DNA of 64,000 nucleotides, taken from assembly GCF_019649055.1 (NCBI RefSeq), contig NW_026570228.1, positions 930,001-994,000 on the forward strand. Reading direction: 5' to 3'. The notes beneath the pieces were generated by a model that was given only the letters and a program-made list of their open reading frames with translations, was not told where the DNA came from and did no database searches. Source of the DNA: Paramacrobiotus metropolitanus (Eukaryota > Tardigrada > Eutardigrada > Parachela > Macrobiotidae). Shown in pieces: positions 47,936 to 59,654 of the stretch. Numbering within the stretch: the stretch's first letter is position 1; every line of letters starts with the position of its first letter. Position numbers and translations under genes: made by a program.

Positions 47936-48678
47936 CAGGGTTATCGGGCCAAGTGTGGACAGTACAAAAAATTCCCCAGTTGCAACCAGTGAAGTCACAA
48001 ATTTTTATGTTAATTTTATATGATAGATCTTGGTCTGTAGCAGCTTCGTTGGCCATCTTCCCGCTCTAAAAGCTATACTGCAGGAAAAAAGCCGAAGATT
48101 TACTTTCATTTTTTCCGAAAAATTGCACTGCTTAACGAGAAATAGTCACGTGCAATCAGCATTATTTTAAAAATGTTGGACAATTGAGAACCCCCAAGTA
48201 ATAACATGGTGTTCTAATGGTTCCTTTCGGACTTCCGTTAAATCACTAATCTCTCGTCCAGCGCAACCAGGGATCCAGGCAACAACATTCTTCGAAATGT
48301 AGGTTTTAACATACAAGTCTATGGGAGGCACAACCTGTTTCGAACTCACGACGAGCAGTGATCGTGCTAGAATTTTTTGCTAACCGGTAATAAAAACTTT
48401 GTAGAGCACTCGATAGTTTACTATAAAGGTCACGCGAAAACACCCGTTACTGAATTTCTGAGAGGTGTCATTATAAACGTTAAAAAATTGACCGCTACCC
48501 CTTCCCCTTAAGCACCGCCCGTTTCCTTTCGGACACTTCAACAGATATCAGTTTTGCTATCACTGAATCCGCAATAAAAAATTACACTAGAAAAAATCAA
48601 AACATATGCCAAAACGATATACAGGAATATTTCTTAATTTATTTTACGCAACTGTCCACACTTGGCGCGATAACCCTG
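47936..48678. mobile_element. 743-bp Tc1/mariner-type non-autonomous element
   Basis: The ends are inverted copies of 28 bp with one mismatch: it begins CAGGGTTATCGGGCCAAGTG and the complement of the other end begins CAGGGTTATCGCGCCAAGTG. TA lies directly outside both ends (47934-47935 and 48679-48680), as expected for Tc1/mariner insertion. No transposase frame is readable inside. Confidence 0.85.
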
Positions 48679-48941
48679 TATATGCGCAGATTTTCTGGAG
48701 ATTTACTGATGACTTGGGATTCCTAATGCACTGTTTCGGGTAACTGTCAGTCTAGCATATTTTAGCCGCCGATTCTTATAAACGTTACTGCATCAACCTT
48801 AATATGCTACCTGAAACCGGCTTAAATTCGAGGAATTTAATCAGCTCAATCGACTGACGGCCGTCGATTGCACATGTACAGAAGAGATTGCTGCATGTTT
48901 CACTATCAACTTTGCAATCGCTGTAATTATCTTAAGCTAAT

Positions 48942-48950
48942 CATATAAAG
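48942..48950 (+). promoter_or_regulatory. Probable TATA box of the cysteine-rich pseudogene
   Basis: CATATAAAG lies about 190 bp before the ATG at 49130, inside a block conserved with the upstream region of the intact paralogue at 44388. The TATA core is better here than in the intact gene. Confidence 0.45.
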
Positions 48951-49129
48951 CAGGCACGGAAAATGCACTAGATACAGTATTTAGGAAATCTGTAAAAATA
49001 CTTCAGTTTGTAATCAGAAGTACAAGGCGGTGGTATCGAACAGCGTTCGGTGAGCTAAACTGTATTGAGGACAGGAACAAGATTGGAGAGCAAGAAACGG
49101 CAACACGACTCTTGTTAAAAGCGAACACA

Positions 49130-49975
49130 ATGAACGTGACGCCGTTTTTACTTTGGGTCGTTGTCCTTGCCACTGGCTGCTTTTCAGTGCCTTTGCTGGA
49201 AACATGCGCTGAATTGAAAACACATTGCCAAGGTCTAAAGAACCAGCAAAGTGAGATTCACCAAGAGCTCATGGATGGACAGTGACCCGTAACAGACGAG
49301 AAGGCTAACCTAGCAGTCCAAACCGGAAAAACCTTCTGCCGGTACGGTGATTAGTGCATTTTTGTGAAATATCTGGCAGTTAAACTACCTTTAATTAAGA
49401 ATAGTTGGCAAAAACGCTGTAAAGCTATTCCATCTAAAATCGCAAAAGTAACCCTAACATTCCTTTACAGCATTAGTCAAGAATTCGGAAACTGCTTGAA
49501 CGCCTTGGATCAGCGTTGCCCTGGACATTCACTGCTGCAGTATTTCGAAAACAGCTAGTTGACGGCAACATGGCTTAAATTTGGCGCCAAAATCTGCGAT
49601 TCGCCCATCGGTCCGCAGCGCTATATAGCTGCCACATACAACTGCTACGCAGAGGATGCCGATATTGTTCACATACCGATGATAACACCGAATTTGTCCT
49701 ATGCGCTGCAGTCCCAGGATGTTTCCATGGCTCCACAAAACGCCTGCAGGTTGGCATTGTCTAAGAGCTGTTGTGTAACGCCTACGTCTTTTCTTACAGG
49801 ATAACAATTATTGCTGGTATGATTACAGAGCGCTTTGATGCCTTTTGGAACACGTGAACAGCACAGCTGCAGCTATAACAAAAAAATGCGATGAGGAAGC
49901 CACACGCGTTTTCATGGATGGAACAAGATTGCTTCATAAGACTAACAATTGCCCACAATGTGCGCATGCTGTTCT
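49130..49975 (+). pseudogene. Broken secreted cysteine-rich gene
   Basis: Three exons (49130-49341, 49471-49749, 49829 to about 49975) match the gene at 44388-45169 in length, splice phase and sequence (MNVTPFLLWVVVLATGCFS signal peptide; CLNALDQRC; TWLKFGAKICD; KKCDEEA). Each exon has one stop in frame: TGA where the paralogue has TGG in exon 1, TAG where it has CAG in exon 2, and TGA near the start of exon 3. All splice signals are intact, and the exons are otherwise well kept, so inactivation is fairly recent or the copy evolves under little change. Confidence 0.85.
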
Positions 49976-50419
49976 GCAGCAGGATTTTATAATTTGTAAT
50001 CGTAAATTTTATTAACAGAAGTGGTGCTCACGAAAACTAATACATCAGTACAATAACTTAAGAGGTATCTGCGAAAATTTGTGTGTAAAACATGGCTTTG
50101 TCCCGCTTTGTTCAGCGCATGTGTTGTCTTGACGACAGACCACAGTAAATATCTCGAAGCGCAACCTCTTATGTATCAGTCGACTTAAAACTTGATTAAT
50201 TAGGTTACTCTACACAAAGCATGTCCAGTATGACTTGAGAACAAAACCATAATATTATTAAAATGTACTTGTGCAAACCCAGTAATTTTCATAAAGCGGT
50301 GTAAGTTGTAACAACGAAATCCGTAACACTCGCGGTATTGGCAACATTACAGAACGCTAAATCATTTAAATAAAGTAACGGTGACACGAGCATGAGCGCA
50401 AATGGCACCAGTGCACCAG

Positions 50420-51010
50420 GATGCCCAAAAACTCTACTCTGTATTTCGTTCTTACTTCGTGCTATCTCAGCCTAGTGCGGACGTCTCGCCGGAGTTCCGT
50501 ATTTTTAGTGACAAAATAAAGCTTTAGCCCAAACCCTGTACTACATGTACACTACCGGAGAGGAAGTAAGCTAATAACACATTTACATTGTAGGACGATT
50601 CGCTTTACCGGGAATTACAGTCTACAGATAAGCCACATAATTATTGCTGTTAAAAAATTTGATAACCTGCCTTGTTTAAGGAGGCTGTCAATGGCGGAGG
50701 CAAGCAATCCCTGTACGTCCTACCGTCACCAGACTGAGCCAACCTGGGAAACGGAATGCGAGGTCACCTGGCTTATGGGCGTTGCCTTGGTTGTAACAAC
50801 CGCCGACCGACATAAATTTATTGATAAGTATTCGTTCATCAGCCAAACGCAAAGCCATGGATGTCTCTCGTGACCCATTGGGGAACAGCACTCGCAAAAT
50901 TATGTGGTGCATACAATCGTAATGGTCCGCCTCCTAAGGGCCTAAAATGCGGCTATCTCTGCAATAAACCAGCCGGTCGTCTTGTTAAAGGTGCATGCTT
51001 TGATAAATGC
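50420..51010 (+). pseudogene. Degenerate ANF-receptor-like ectodomain gene (copy E)
   Basis: 50420-50565 follows a CACCAG acceptor and matches exon 8 (DAQKLYSVFRSYF, DVSPEFRIFSDKI), with a frame slip before the ending that reads ALAQTLYYMYTTGEE. A poor match to exon 10 lies around 50683-50830. About 50850-51010 matches exon 11 (AKRKAMDVSRDP, NGPPPKGLKCGY) with at least one more slip. Exons 1-7 are not readable. The following 3' flank is shared with the flank of copy B, so E was once a full unit of the same tandem series. Confidence 0.75.
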
Positions 51011-51389
51011 CAAAAAATTGTTTGCTGTCTACTTTAAATCTGGTTCTGGCTTCGAGCAAGGGAACCACTACCAAACGCTAGGCGCCGCCGTCTCAAAATT
51101 ACTTAAGTTGAGGGAGACATGATACGTAGCAGGATTGTGCCGACCGGCTTCCCGTTTTTCTTGGATCGGCAAGGAATTTTGTTACGTTTTGTGGAGTTTT
51201 CATTGCAACGAATCTAATGTCAGGCTTTAGTATGTGTGAACTGAAAAAGCGGATGCTGCCATCGCCGGGCAAAACGCTAAAAACTTCTACGTAATTCGGC
51301 ATGTGTTCACAACACTACTGATTTCTGGAAGAATGCTTGTGTCTTGTGCATCGCTTATTTCAAGATCCCGTTTAGACGTGTGCCCATAA

Positions 51390-54300
51390 ACAGAGCGCAA
51401 AGGCGCTTTCTCGAATGTCAGCAACCGGCGGTAACTTCTGATTTTGTAGTTACTCGTTATTCGTGAATACTTTTTTAGCAAGACAAATCAGCACCGTGCC
51501 TAAAAACAACGAGGAATCTGTGACAGCAGTTCAACTTATTCATTGAATCTGCTCACAGGACAGCAACTAACGTTTAGGGTATGGTCGTGAAGCTGTACGC
51601 CAATAAACGGAGCAATACTGCCACAAATATAGCCGCATCTTGATTTTCACTGCAATGAGCCATGCATGCAAAAACAAGTTTGAATCGTTTAATTGCGCTT
51701 ACATATTAATGCCGGCTGACTGTACGATGTGCTTGATAATGCCATTAAATTCTGCACTTCGGGTGTTATTGCAGCAGAAAATGTGAGAGCATGTGCTCAT
51801 TGCTAACCATCTCAACACGGGCGCCGAAGCAAGCAGTGCTATCCATTAAATTTTTAGGATTACGGAGAAACCGGTTAGTTCAACAGGACTAGTAAAAGAT
51901 CCTCCAGCTAGAGAGAATAACAAGCTTTTTCTAGATAAAGATATCACACAAAAATCATCAAGGAACTGCCGAACCTACCAAGAAAAATCACATTTATTAT
52001 TAATGCACAATATGAGTAGCGCTTTCATTATAGAATCAGCCAGCAGCGAAACCAGTATCAGTGATTAGTCGTGCTGCGCGTATAATGTGCATGAAGTGAG
52101 TTGAAATTAGAGGATTCAATTATTTGTTAGCTGGGAAAGTTCCAAACTACTTCCGCAATGCATCCATCCATAATTCAAACATTTTCCTTCTCACTTCTTT
52201 CGGTTTTTGCTGTCGTCAGATGTGTGTACGGACGGACGGACGTAGCGTTGGTGCAGTTTTATTTGTGGGGCGATAAGACGCCCACGAGTCTGACATTCGT
52301 CGGTCCTGTGATGACAAAGGGCGAGGAAGATCTGGCACCGTACAAGGATGTTCTCAATATAACAAGAGTCCTTCTCTACAGCCGCAATGTAACGACCTGC
52401 GACGAGATGAGCCTAAAAGCAACATTCTGGGCTACGCGCTACTATTACCGTGAGGCGAATGGAAATCCAGTGATGGGAATATTCGGCCCCGGTAATATTC
52501 AGAAATAATGATTCTACTGCTTGTGAAAATTGATATTCTTAATCAAAAAATTGTTTTTCGTATAGGATGCCCATCTGTAGCATTATCTATAGCTCCTTTG
52601 GCAAGAGGTACGCTGAAACAAGCTGATTTTGCTTTGTGACTTCGGCTGGCATAATTACGCACGAAAAGCGAAATTTATACGGTTTTGAATAACTAACAGG
52701 TTTTCCTTTTGCAGCGTGGAATAAACAGATGCTAGCTACGTGAGTACTCGTGAGAAAGATGCAGACAAATCTTTATTTCGGTTATTTATGTAAAAACCAT
52801 GCTAGATTTGGCGGATAATTCGAAATTACTTTGAACTACTTCCTTCTTTTTAGCACACGGGGCACTGATTACACATTTTCCAACAAGAAGCGTTTCCCTA
52901 CGCTAACTAACTTCTCTCCCTTTATTGACTGGGGCCTGGAAGTTTTCATGCACAGATTGCTAGATCACTTTAGCTACAGCACTGTGGGAATATTGTGCGA
53001 TGATGCCAACGACTATTTGTCAATTTACATCCCAATGTGCTCAAATTTGTTCGATACGATGCGGCTGACGTATAATTTCAGCGCCAGTAGGTTTTACGTG
53101 AATGCCACAGACGAAAACAATGTGAAACATTATCTTGAAGAGATTAGATCTGCAGCTCGGGGTGAGGAAAATAAGCTTATGGCAGCACCTGCTTCTATGA
53201 CTTCTTAACAGTTTTTAATGTTTTACAGTTGTCATCATTATTGCCCACGGCGACCGAATTCGTCCCATCATGGTAAAACCATCGCCGATTGTGACCGATC
53301 AATTATGCAAATTAAGGTATTAATTACGTGCATTTTCAGCTGGCAGCATTCGATAAGCAGATGACGGAGGGTGATTATGTGAGTATAATGGGCTGCATTT
53401 ATCTGCATTACAAGAACTGTTGCAGGGAGATCATTGCAAGCTGCTTAGCCCAATTTCTCCTCACAAGTTCTTGTACGCATTGAATTGCAGGTCTATTTCA
53501 CAGTTGAGCTATTTCCAAGCGCAAGGTATTTCGGTAGCATTGCCTGGGACACCGGAAACATTGATAAGCGTGATGCGGTAAGGACGCATTGGTCGAATGT
53601 CACGAACTGTTCCGTTTCCTAACATTGTTGTTGCAAAATGGTTGTGCAATAAATTCAATCTAATTTGACCTTTGGTTGTTCTTCAGGATGCCCGAATCGC
53701 CTTCCGTTCCCTCTTCAAAATATCTCTCCGCAGTCCGGATGCCACGCCCGAGTACCTTAATGTTACCGATGAAATAAAACGACGGTCAAAAATAACGTTT
53801 GACTATACATACGCCGCTGGGGAAGAAGTAAGCCGAACTAAAAGGAAGAAAAATGCGACAATCCTCACCAATTAAATAAATGCAAATCCTCACCAATTAA
53901 ATACAAGCAAAAATTTAATAACGTATGTGTTTTGTTGCTTGAAAGGTCAATCCATTTGCAATGGCTTACTACTACGCCCTCGCCATATACGGGCAGGTAA
54001 AGGTCATGGTGTCGATACCAGCCAGTCAGTGTTCAATTATCCCGTCATTCCCGTGCTGTTTTATTAAAAAACTATGCTTGCTGAATCGGTAACTGCCACA
54101 GTCAAAGCAGGGGAAATGAGTCGAAGATCCTGTTCTTCAGGCTATTATACTGACTTTTTTGCTAAATTGCACACGTGCTATCTAGGTGCTAAACCAAGCC
54201 ATAGCGTTTGGAATGAATCCCAATGACGGAGTTTCGATGAGCAGACTGATATGGAATCGCACATTCACAGTATTAGGTCAAGATATCACTCTTAACGCTA

Positions 54301-55520
54301 ATGGCGATCGCGATATGGATTGGGCCCTAAACCAAATGGACATTGAAACAGGAATATTTATGGTATATTAGTGACTGTTTTGAAACCATTGTTTAAACGG
54401 GGGTTTGTCTGAATGAAACAGGTGAAACCCAATTTGTAGGAATTGCTTTGTTCTTCAGTTTTTCTCTGTTTAGCCTGTATTGGAGTTTTCTGCCAAGCGC
54501 AATGCCCTGGAAGTTTCTCGTGACCCAGAAAGCCACAGTTTCCGCAAAATTGTTTGGTACAAGAGTGATAGTCCGCCTCCTAACGAACCAAAATGCGGCT
54601 ACCGTGGAATTAAACCGGAATGCGAGACAGGTAGGCGCACCGATCAATTTCGAAGTAAAATCAAAGCGGATTTCTCAGTCCCCTACAGAATTTTTGTTCT
54701 GGATTTCAGAGCAGCGTAACCAATATCAACAGCTGGTAGCCGCTGTCGTGAACTTGTTTGAAGTGATCAAAGGAATGATAGCATAATTTCACTTAGCGGC
54801 TTCTAACCTTCCTCGGACCCACAAGAAATTTCTCCAATTCATCATGATTTATATGTATCAGCTTGAATGTAGATGCTTTGCTATGAGCTGGCAAGGTACG
54901 AAATGTGATGGTACCAGCCAATTCTTTCAAAGTTTAGTTTTGTGGAATTAGGCGTATGCTAAAGAAAACTGCTATTTGCCAAGCGCAGAGGCGCTTCCTC
55001 GAGTGCCAGCAACCAACGGATGCCTACTGGCAGTTATTCGTAATTTCGTAAATACATGTTTTGGCAAAAACAAAGCACCACAATCCGGTGAGGATCTGCG
55101 CTAGCAAATCAAGTTATTTATTGAATCTGTCCACAGGCCATCAACTAACAATTAGCTGTTGTTAGCACATGATCGTAAAGCTGCAAAGTGTAAACTATGT
55201 AATAAATGGAAAATATTGCCACAAATAAAGCAGTATTTTAATTGTCACTTCAATGAGCCATGCAGAAACACGTTTATTTCCTTTATTTGCGTTTAAATGT
55301 CGGCTGAATTTGTGATGTTGTTGGATAATGCCATCAAATTTCGCACTTCCTTCTTCTCTTGTTTATTGCATCCGCAAACCAACCGGTGTTACTGTGGCAG
55401 TAAACGTGAGAACGTACGCTCACCATCTCCACACGAGCTTCGAAACGATTCGATGCTATCGATCAAAATTATTAGGATAATGCAGAAACCGGTTAATTCA
55501 ACAAGACCAGCAAATGACCC
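51390..55520. repeat. Tandem segmental duplication flanks of copies E, B and C
   Basis: The sequence after copy E (about 51390-51600, containing AGCGCAAAGGCGCTTTCTCG and CAACTAACGTTTAG) is similar to that after copy B (about 54985-55190, AGCGCAGAGGCGCTTCCTCG, CAACTAACAATTAG). The sequence before copy B (about 51625-51920) matches that before copy C (about 55225-55510). The duplicated unit is therefore about 3.6 kb and includes gene and flank. Confidence 0.8.
52158..54786 (+). CDS. Soluble ANF-receptor-like ectodomain protein, copy B
   Basis: Twelve exons: 52158-52491, 52566-52607, 52715-52739, 52854-53161, 53229-53272, 53340-53378, 53491-53577, 53687-53827, 53946-53996, 54186-54362, 54474-54630, 54710-54786. 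Every junction is GT-AG and phases fit, giving 493 residues. Signal peptide: FSFSLLSVFAVVRC. Then the ligand-binding domain: TDVALVQFYLWG, IFGPG-CPSVALSIAPLARAWN, TVGILCDDAND, VIIIAHGDRIRPIM, NANGDRDMDW, PPPNEPKCGYRGIKPEC. The last exon adds QLVAAVVNLFEVIKGMIA, a mildly hydrophobic tail with a lysine, at the place where receptors have their membrane span; I judge it too short and polar for one. Many N-glycosylation sites. Full receptors of this class are near 1,050 residues with kinase-like and cyclase domains; none follow here. Inferred: secreted binding protein; a GPI-type or vestigial anchor is the main alternative. Confidence 0.85.
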
Positions 55521-55768
55521 TCCAGCTATAAGAGGAATAACAAGTTTCTAAACAAAGACATTATACAAAAATTATCAAAGAACTGCCGAACCTACCAGGG
55601 ATTATTACATTTATTACCGAAGGGTGATATGAGTAGCGCTTTGCTTTGATGTTTCCTTTGTAAAGACAGCCAAAAGAGATCAGCAGTCAATCGTTCTTAA
55701 CATACATGTTTAAATTTTGTTGAAATTAGAGAATTCAGTTTTCAGTTTGCCGCAAAACTGCTTCCGCA

Positions 55769-58700
55769 ATGCATCCATCCCCAGTTAAATTGACTTCTTT
55801 CCTACTTCTTTCGGTTTTTGCTTTTGTCAGAGGTGCAAACGTAACGGACGTAGCGTTGGTACAATTTTATCTATGGGGCGCTAAGACACCAACCAGTCTG
55901 CAGTTCGCAGCCCCCGTTATGGCTAAGGGAGAGAACGATCTGGCACCGTACAAGGGTGTTTTAAATATAACACGAGTCCTCATCTACGACCGCAATGTGA
56001 CGACGTGCTACGAGATTGACAAAAAAGCAACATTTTGGGCTACGCGCTACTATTACCGTGAGGCTGTTGGAAATCCCGTTACTGGAATATTCGGCCCCGG
56101 TAACATTCGCTGCCTGTGAACCTTAATATCCCTGTCAATGACTGTTATTTGTTACTATTATTATTGTTATTTCGTACAGGATGCCCATCTGCAGCGTTAT
56201 CTGTGGCTCCTTTGGCAAGAGGTAAGCGACGCTAACAAGTACATCATTAAATGAATGTAGCGCTGGATCCCGAAAAAACCAAATGTTCGTTTGAAACCAA
56301 AATTTCAACCGCTCATGCTAAATAACTGATTTTGTTTTTGACTGCAGGACGAGTACCATAAGTCAAACTGGTGCAGTTTTGAACAATTAACAAGTGTGTG
56401 TTTTGCAGCATGGAATAGACCGATGCTAGCCACGTAAGTATCCGTAAAAAAGGATTCAGAGAAATCTTTATTTTGGACCTATATGTGTCCTATGTTTGAA
56501 TTAACGGACGTTGATTCGCAATAACTCTTAACTGTTTTCTATATTTTTAGGACATGGGGAGATTACGCTTTTTCCAACAAGAGGCGTTTCCCAACACTGA
56601 CCAACTTCTCTCCCTATATTGACTACAATCTGAACATGTTCATATTCAGATTGCTGAATTATTTCAGCTACAACACTGTGGGAATATTGTGTGATGATGC
56701 CAACGACAATTTGTCCCTTTATGTTCCAGTGTGCACAAATATGTTTGATACACTTCGTCTGACGTATAATTTTAGCGCGAGCCGGTTTTACGTGAATGCG
56801 ACTGACGAAAACAATGTGAAACATTACCTCGAAGAGATTAGATCTATAGCTCGGGGTGAGGAAAATAGCTTGTGTCAGCACATTCTCCTATGCTTTAATA
56901 ACCGTTATTAATGGTTTTGCAGTTGTCATCATCATTGCCCACGGTGACCGGATCCGTCCAATCATGGTAAAACCATCGCCGCAACACTATGTCTAATTAC
57001 TGATGGGATAAAGATGTTTTACGTCTTTTTAGCTAGCAGCCTTCGATAAGCAGATGACGGGGGGCGATTATGTAAGTACAATGTGCTGGTTTTATATGCG
57101 TAATAAAAAATGTCCCAAGCATGCAGATAGGTACTCTAGCAGTCCATTCAAATTTCTGCTGTCCGGTTTAAAGCGCGTTGAATTACAGGTCTATTTCACA
57201 ATTGAGCTATTTCAAAGCACAAAGTTTTTCGGTAGTATTGCGTGGAATACCGGGGATGGCGACAAGCGTGATGCGGTAAGAATGAGTTGGAAGATAGCTC
57301 ATCTGCAGTTGTTGATTATTCGGTTTTTCAAAGATTGCCGCAGCAAACTGATTGCGAAATATCTCGTTTAATTGAACCCATTCTTGGCTCTTCAGGATGC
57401 CCAAACCGCCTTCCGTTCCCTCTTCAAAATATCTCTCCGTAGCCCGGAGGCCACGCCCGAATACCATAATGTTACGGATGAAATAAAACGACTGTCAAAA
57501 ACAAGATTTGACTACACATACGCAACTGGAGAAGACGTAAGCATCATTGAAACAAATCAACAAAATGAAGTTATTTATGTGATCTTACCGGCAAATCAAC
57601 TGCAAGCAAAACTTTAGTAACTTATGTGCTCTGTTGCTTTAAAGGTCAATCCATTCGCCATGGCGAACTATTACGCCCTTGCTGCTTACGCGCAGGTAAC
57701 GGTCATTGTGCCAGCAAGCCAGTCTGTTTCCAGTATTTCGGTTTTATTTTTATTGATTAAAGACGCTTGTGGGAGTTGACGAGTGACAGTTACGGCAGGG
57801 GCACCGATCTGTAGATCTTGTTTTTCTGGCGATTATAATTATTGTCTTTTCTGCAAAATCAAACACATGCCTTCTAGGTGCTAAACGAAACCATAGCGTA
57901 CGGAGGAAATCCCAATGACGGGGCTAATACGAGCAGAGTGATGTGGAATCGCACCTTCACCATATTAGGGCAAGATATCCCCATTAACGATAATGGCGAT
58001 CGCGAGGCGGATTGGACACTCCACCAAATGAATGCTGAAACGGGAACGTTTATGGTAAATTTAAGCTTGTCCTGATACCATTGTTTGAACGGCATGCTGC
58101 CGGAATCTTACTGGAGCCGCAGAAATTATAAAAAAGAATACGCTGCTCGCTCAGCGGACTGTAATATTTTATCGCTAATCTTACTTCTTGTCAAGGGAAG
58201 CCAAATTCGAGTACATGCACGATAACTTTTCACTCTTGCGCACTCCCAAACACTTTTTTGCTTTGTTTTATGTTATTGTAAAGCCAGATGATTTGTATAT
58301 ATAGCCACGAAAACCATTTGTCCGCGCAACATCCAGTTCGGATTTATAGCTGAAAGAGAATTCCAAAAAGTTTGGATACCAAATACATGCGCTCACATGC
58401 GACTTTCACACATATGTATGCAGAATCACCTGCGTACAAAATGCCATAAAAAAACGAATCGGTGTTTGGGATTGCGCAACAGTAAATTTTCGTGCATGCA
58501 TACGAATTTGGTACCATGTACCGTGTCACTTCCCTTAACTGTGCTAGCAACTGAATTTTTAGCCTGTGTTGGAGTATTCTGCCAAGCGTAAAGTTTTGGA
58601 ACCTTCTCGTGAACCAGAGAATCACAGCATCCGCCAAATTGTTTGGTACAAGCGTGACAGTCCGCCTCCAAACGAACCGAAATGCGGCTATCGTGGAATC

Positions 58701-58873
58701 AAACGGGCGTGCGAAGCTACCAGTGCGTACACCAAAAAATTCTAGAGTAATATCAATCTGGCGGTGCGGTACTTTGAATTTTTTTTTGGCTTTCAGAGGA
58801 GCATAATCAATATCAGCAGCTGGTGGCCGCTGTCGTGAACTTGTTTGAAGTGATCAAAGGAATGTTAGCATAA
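55769..58873 (+). CDS. Soluble ANF-receptor-like ectodomain protein, copy C
   Basis: Twelve exons: 55769-56099, 56180-56221, 56409-56433, 56551-56855, 56923-56966, 57033-57071, 57189-57275, 57396-57536, 57645-57695, 57878-58054, 58563-58722, 58797-58873. Phases fit throughout; the product is 492 residues. It is the closest relative of copy B: same exon sizes within a codon, signal peptide (FLLLSVFAFVRG), same motifs (IFGPG-CPSAALSVAPLARAWN, TVGILCDDAND, IIIAHGDRIRPIM) and the same C-terminal tail (QLVAAVVNLFEVIKGMLA). One difference is NDNGDREADW where other copies have NANGDRD. Intron 10 (508 bp) is longer than in B because a small inverted-repeat element sits in it. No cyclase or kinase exons occur between this gene and the next one. 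Confidence 0.85.
58190..58540. mobile_element. Small inverted-repeat element in intron 10 of copy C
   Basis: The left end (CAAGGGAAGCCAAATTCGAG, then TACATGCACGATAAC, TTGCGCACTCCC) is mirrored at the right end (complement: TTAAGGGAAGTGACACGG, CAAATTCGTATGCATGCACG, TTGCGCAATCCC), with small indels. The left half and interior are shared with sequence at 42495-42735, so it is a repeat family. No target duplication could be fixed. Confidence 0.65.
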
Positions 58874-59654
58874 TTGCACTTTCCTCGGACCCACAAAAAA
58901 CCAATTTTTCCATTTAAAACAATCCATTTGAAATGGACTCAGTGTGGGTCCACTGTGGGAGCTGTGCAATTAGCTGGCAAAAAAGAAGTAATTTTACCAG
59001 CCAGAAGTCTTTCAAAGGTTAATTTTGTGGACTGCTGCGCATGTTGCAGAGAACTCTGTTCCTTCTACAGACACCTGTTCATGTTTTGCACGTCATTGTA
59101 GTTTTAGTAACGACACCTCATTACGTAACATCTGTACTGCAAAACTTTTGCAGAGCAACCTATACAGGAAGACTTAATAATAATTATTATCTCTGGTCCA
59201 GGGATACCGAAATTGAAAATATTTCCCACACGGTTCGAACAAAACCTTTAGGAGTTTAGGTTTCCGTTTGTTAACTAATGTTTACGTTGAATCAATCGCT
59301 TTGTGCTGACTCCTCAGCATGACACACCACTGGGTGGAAAAATCATTTTGCTCACTAAAGTTGGACAGAATTTCGTAACAAATTAATATGCCCAACAATA
59401 AAATTATTGCGTTATAGTTAACACGGTCTGTTACCTTTCTGCTTCAATTATTGCTATTTTGTTAGGCACTTAAAGCAAGTCATCAGCGTATCTCAAAAAA
59501 AAATTGGAGTACGGCAAACGGGAGATTTTTAGCGCAGCTGCGACGGGATTTACGAATGTTTTGTCTTCGATCACGGAGTCCCATAATAGAACGCCATAGA
59601 CCCATTGCAGCCATTCGAACACCGTCCGCGGGTGGGCGTGGAGGCTAGAAAACT

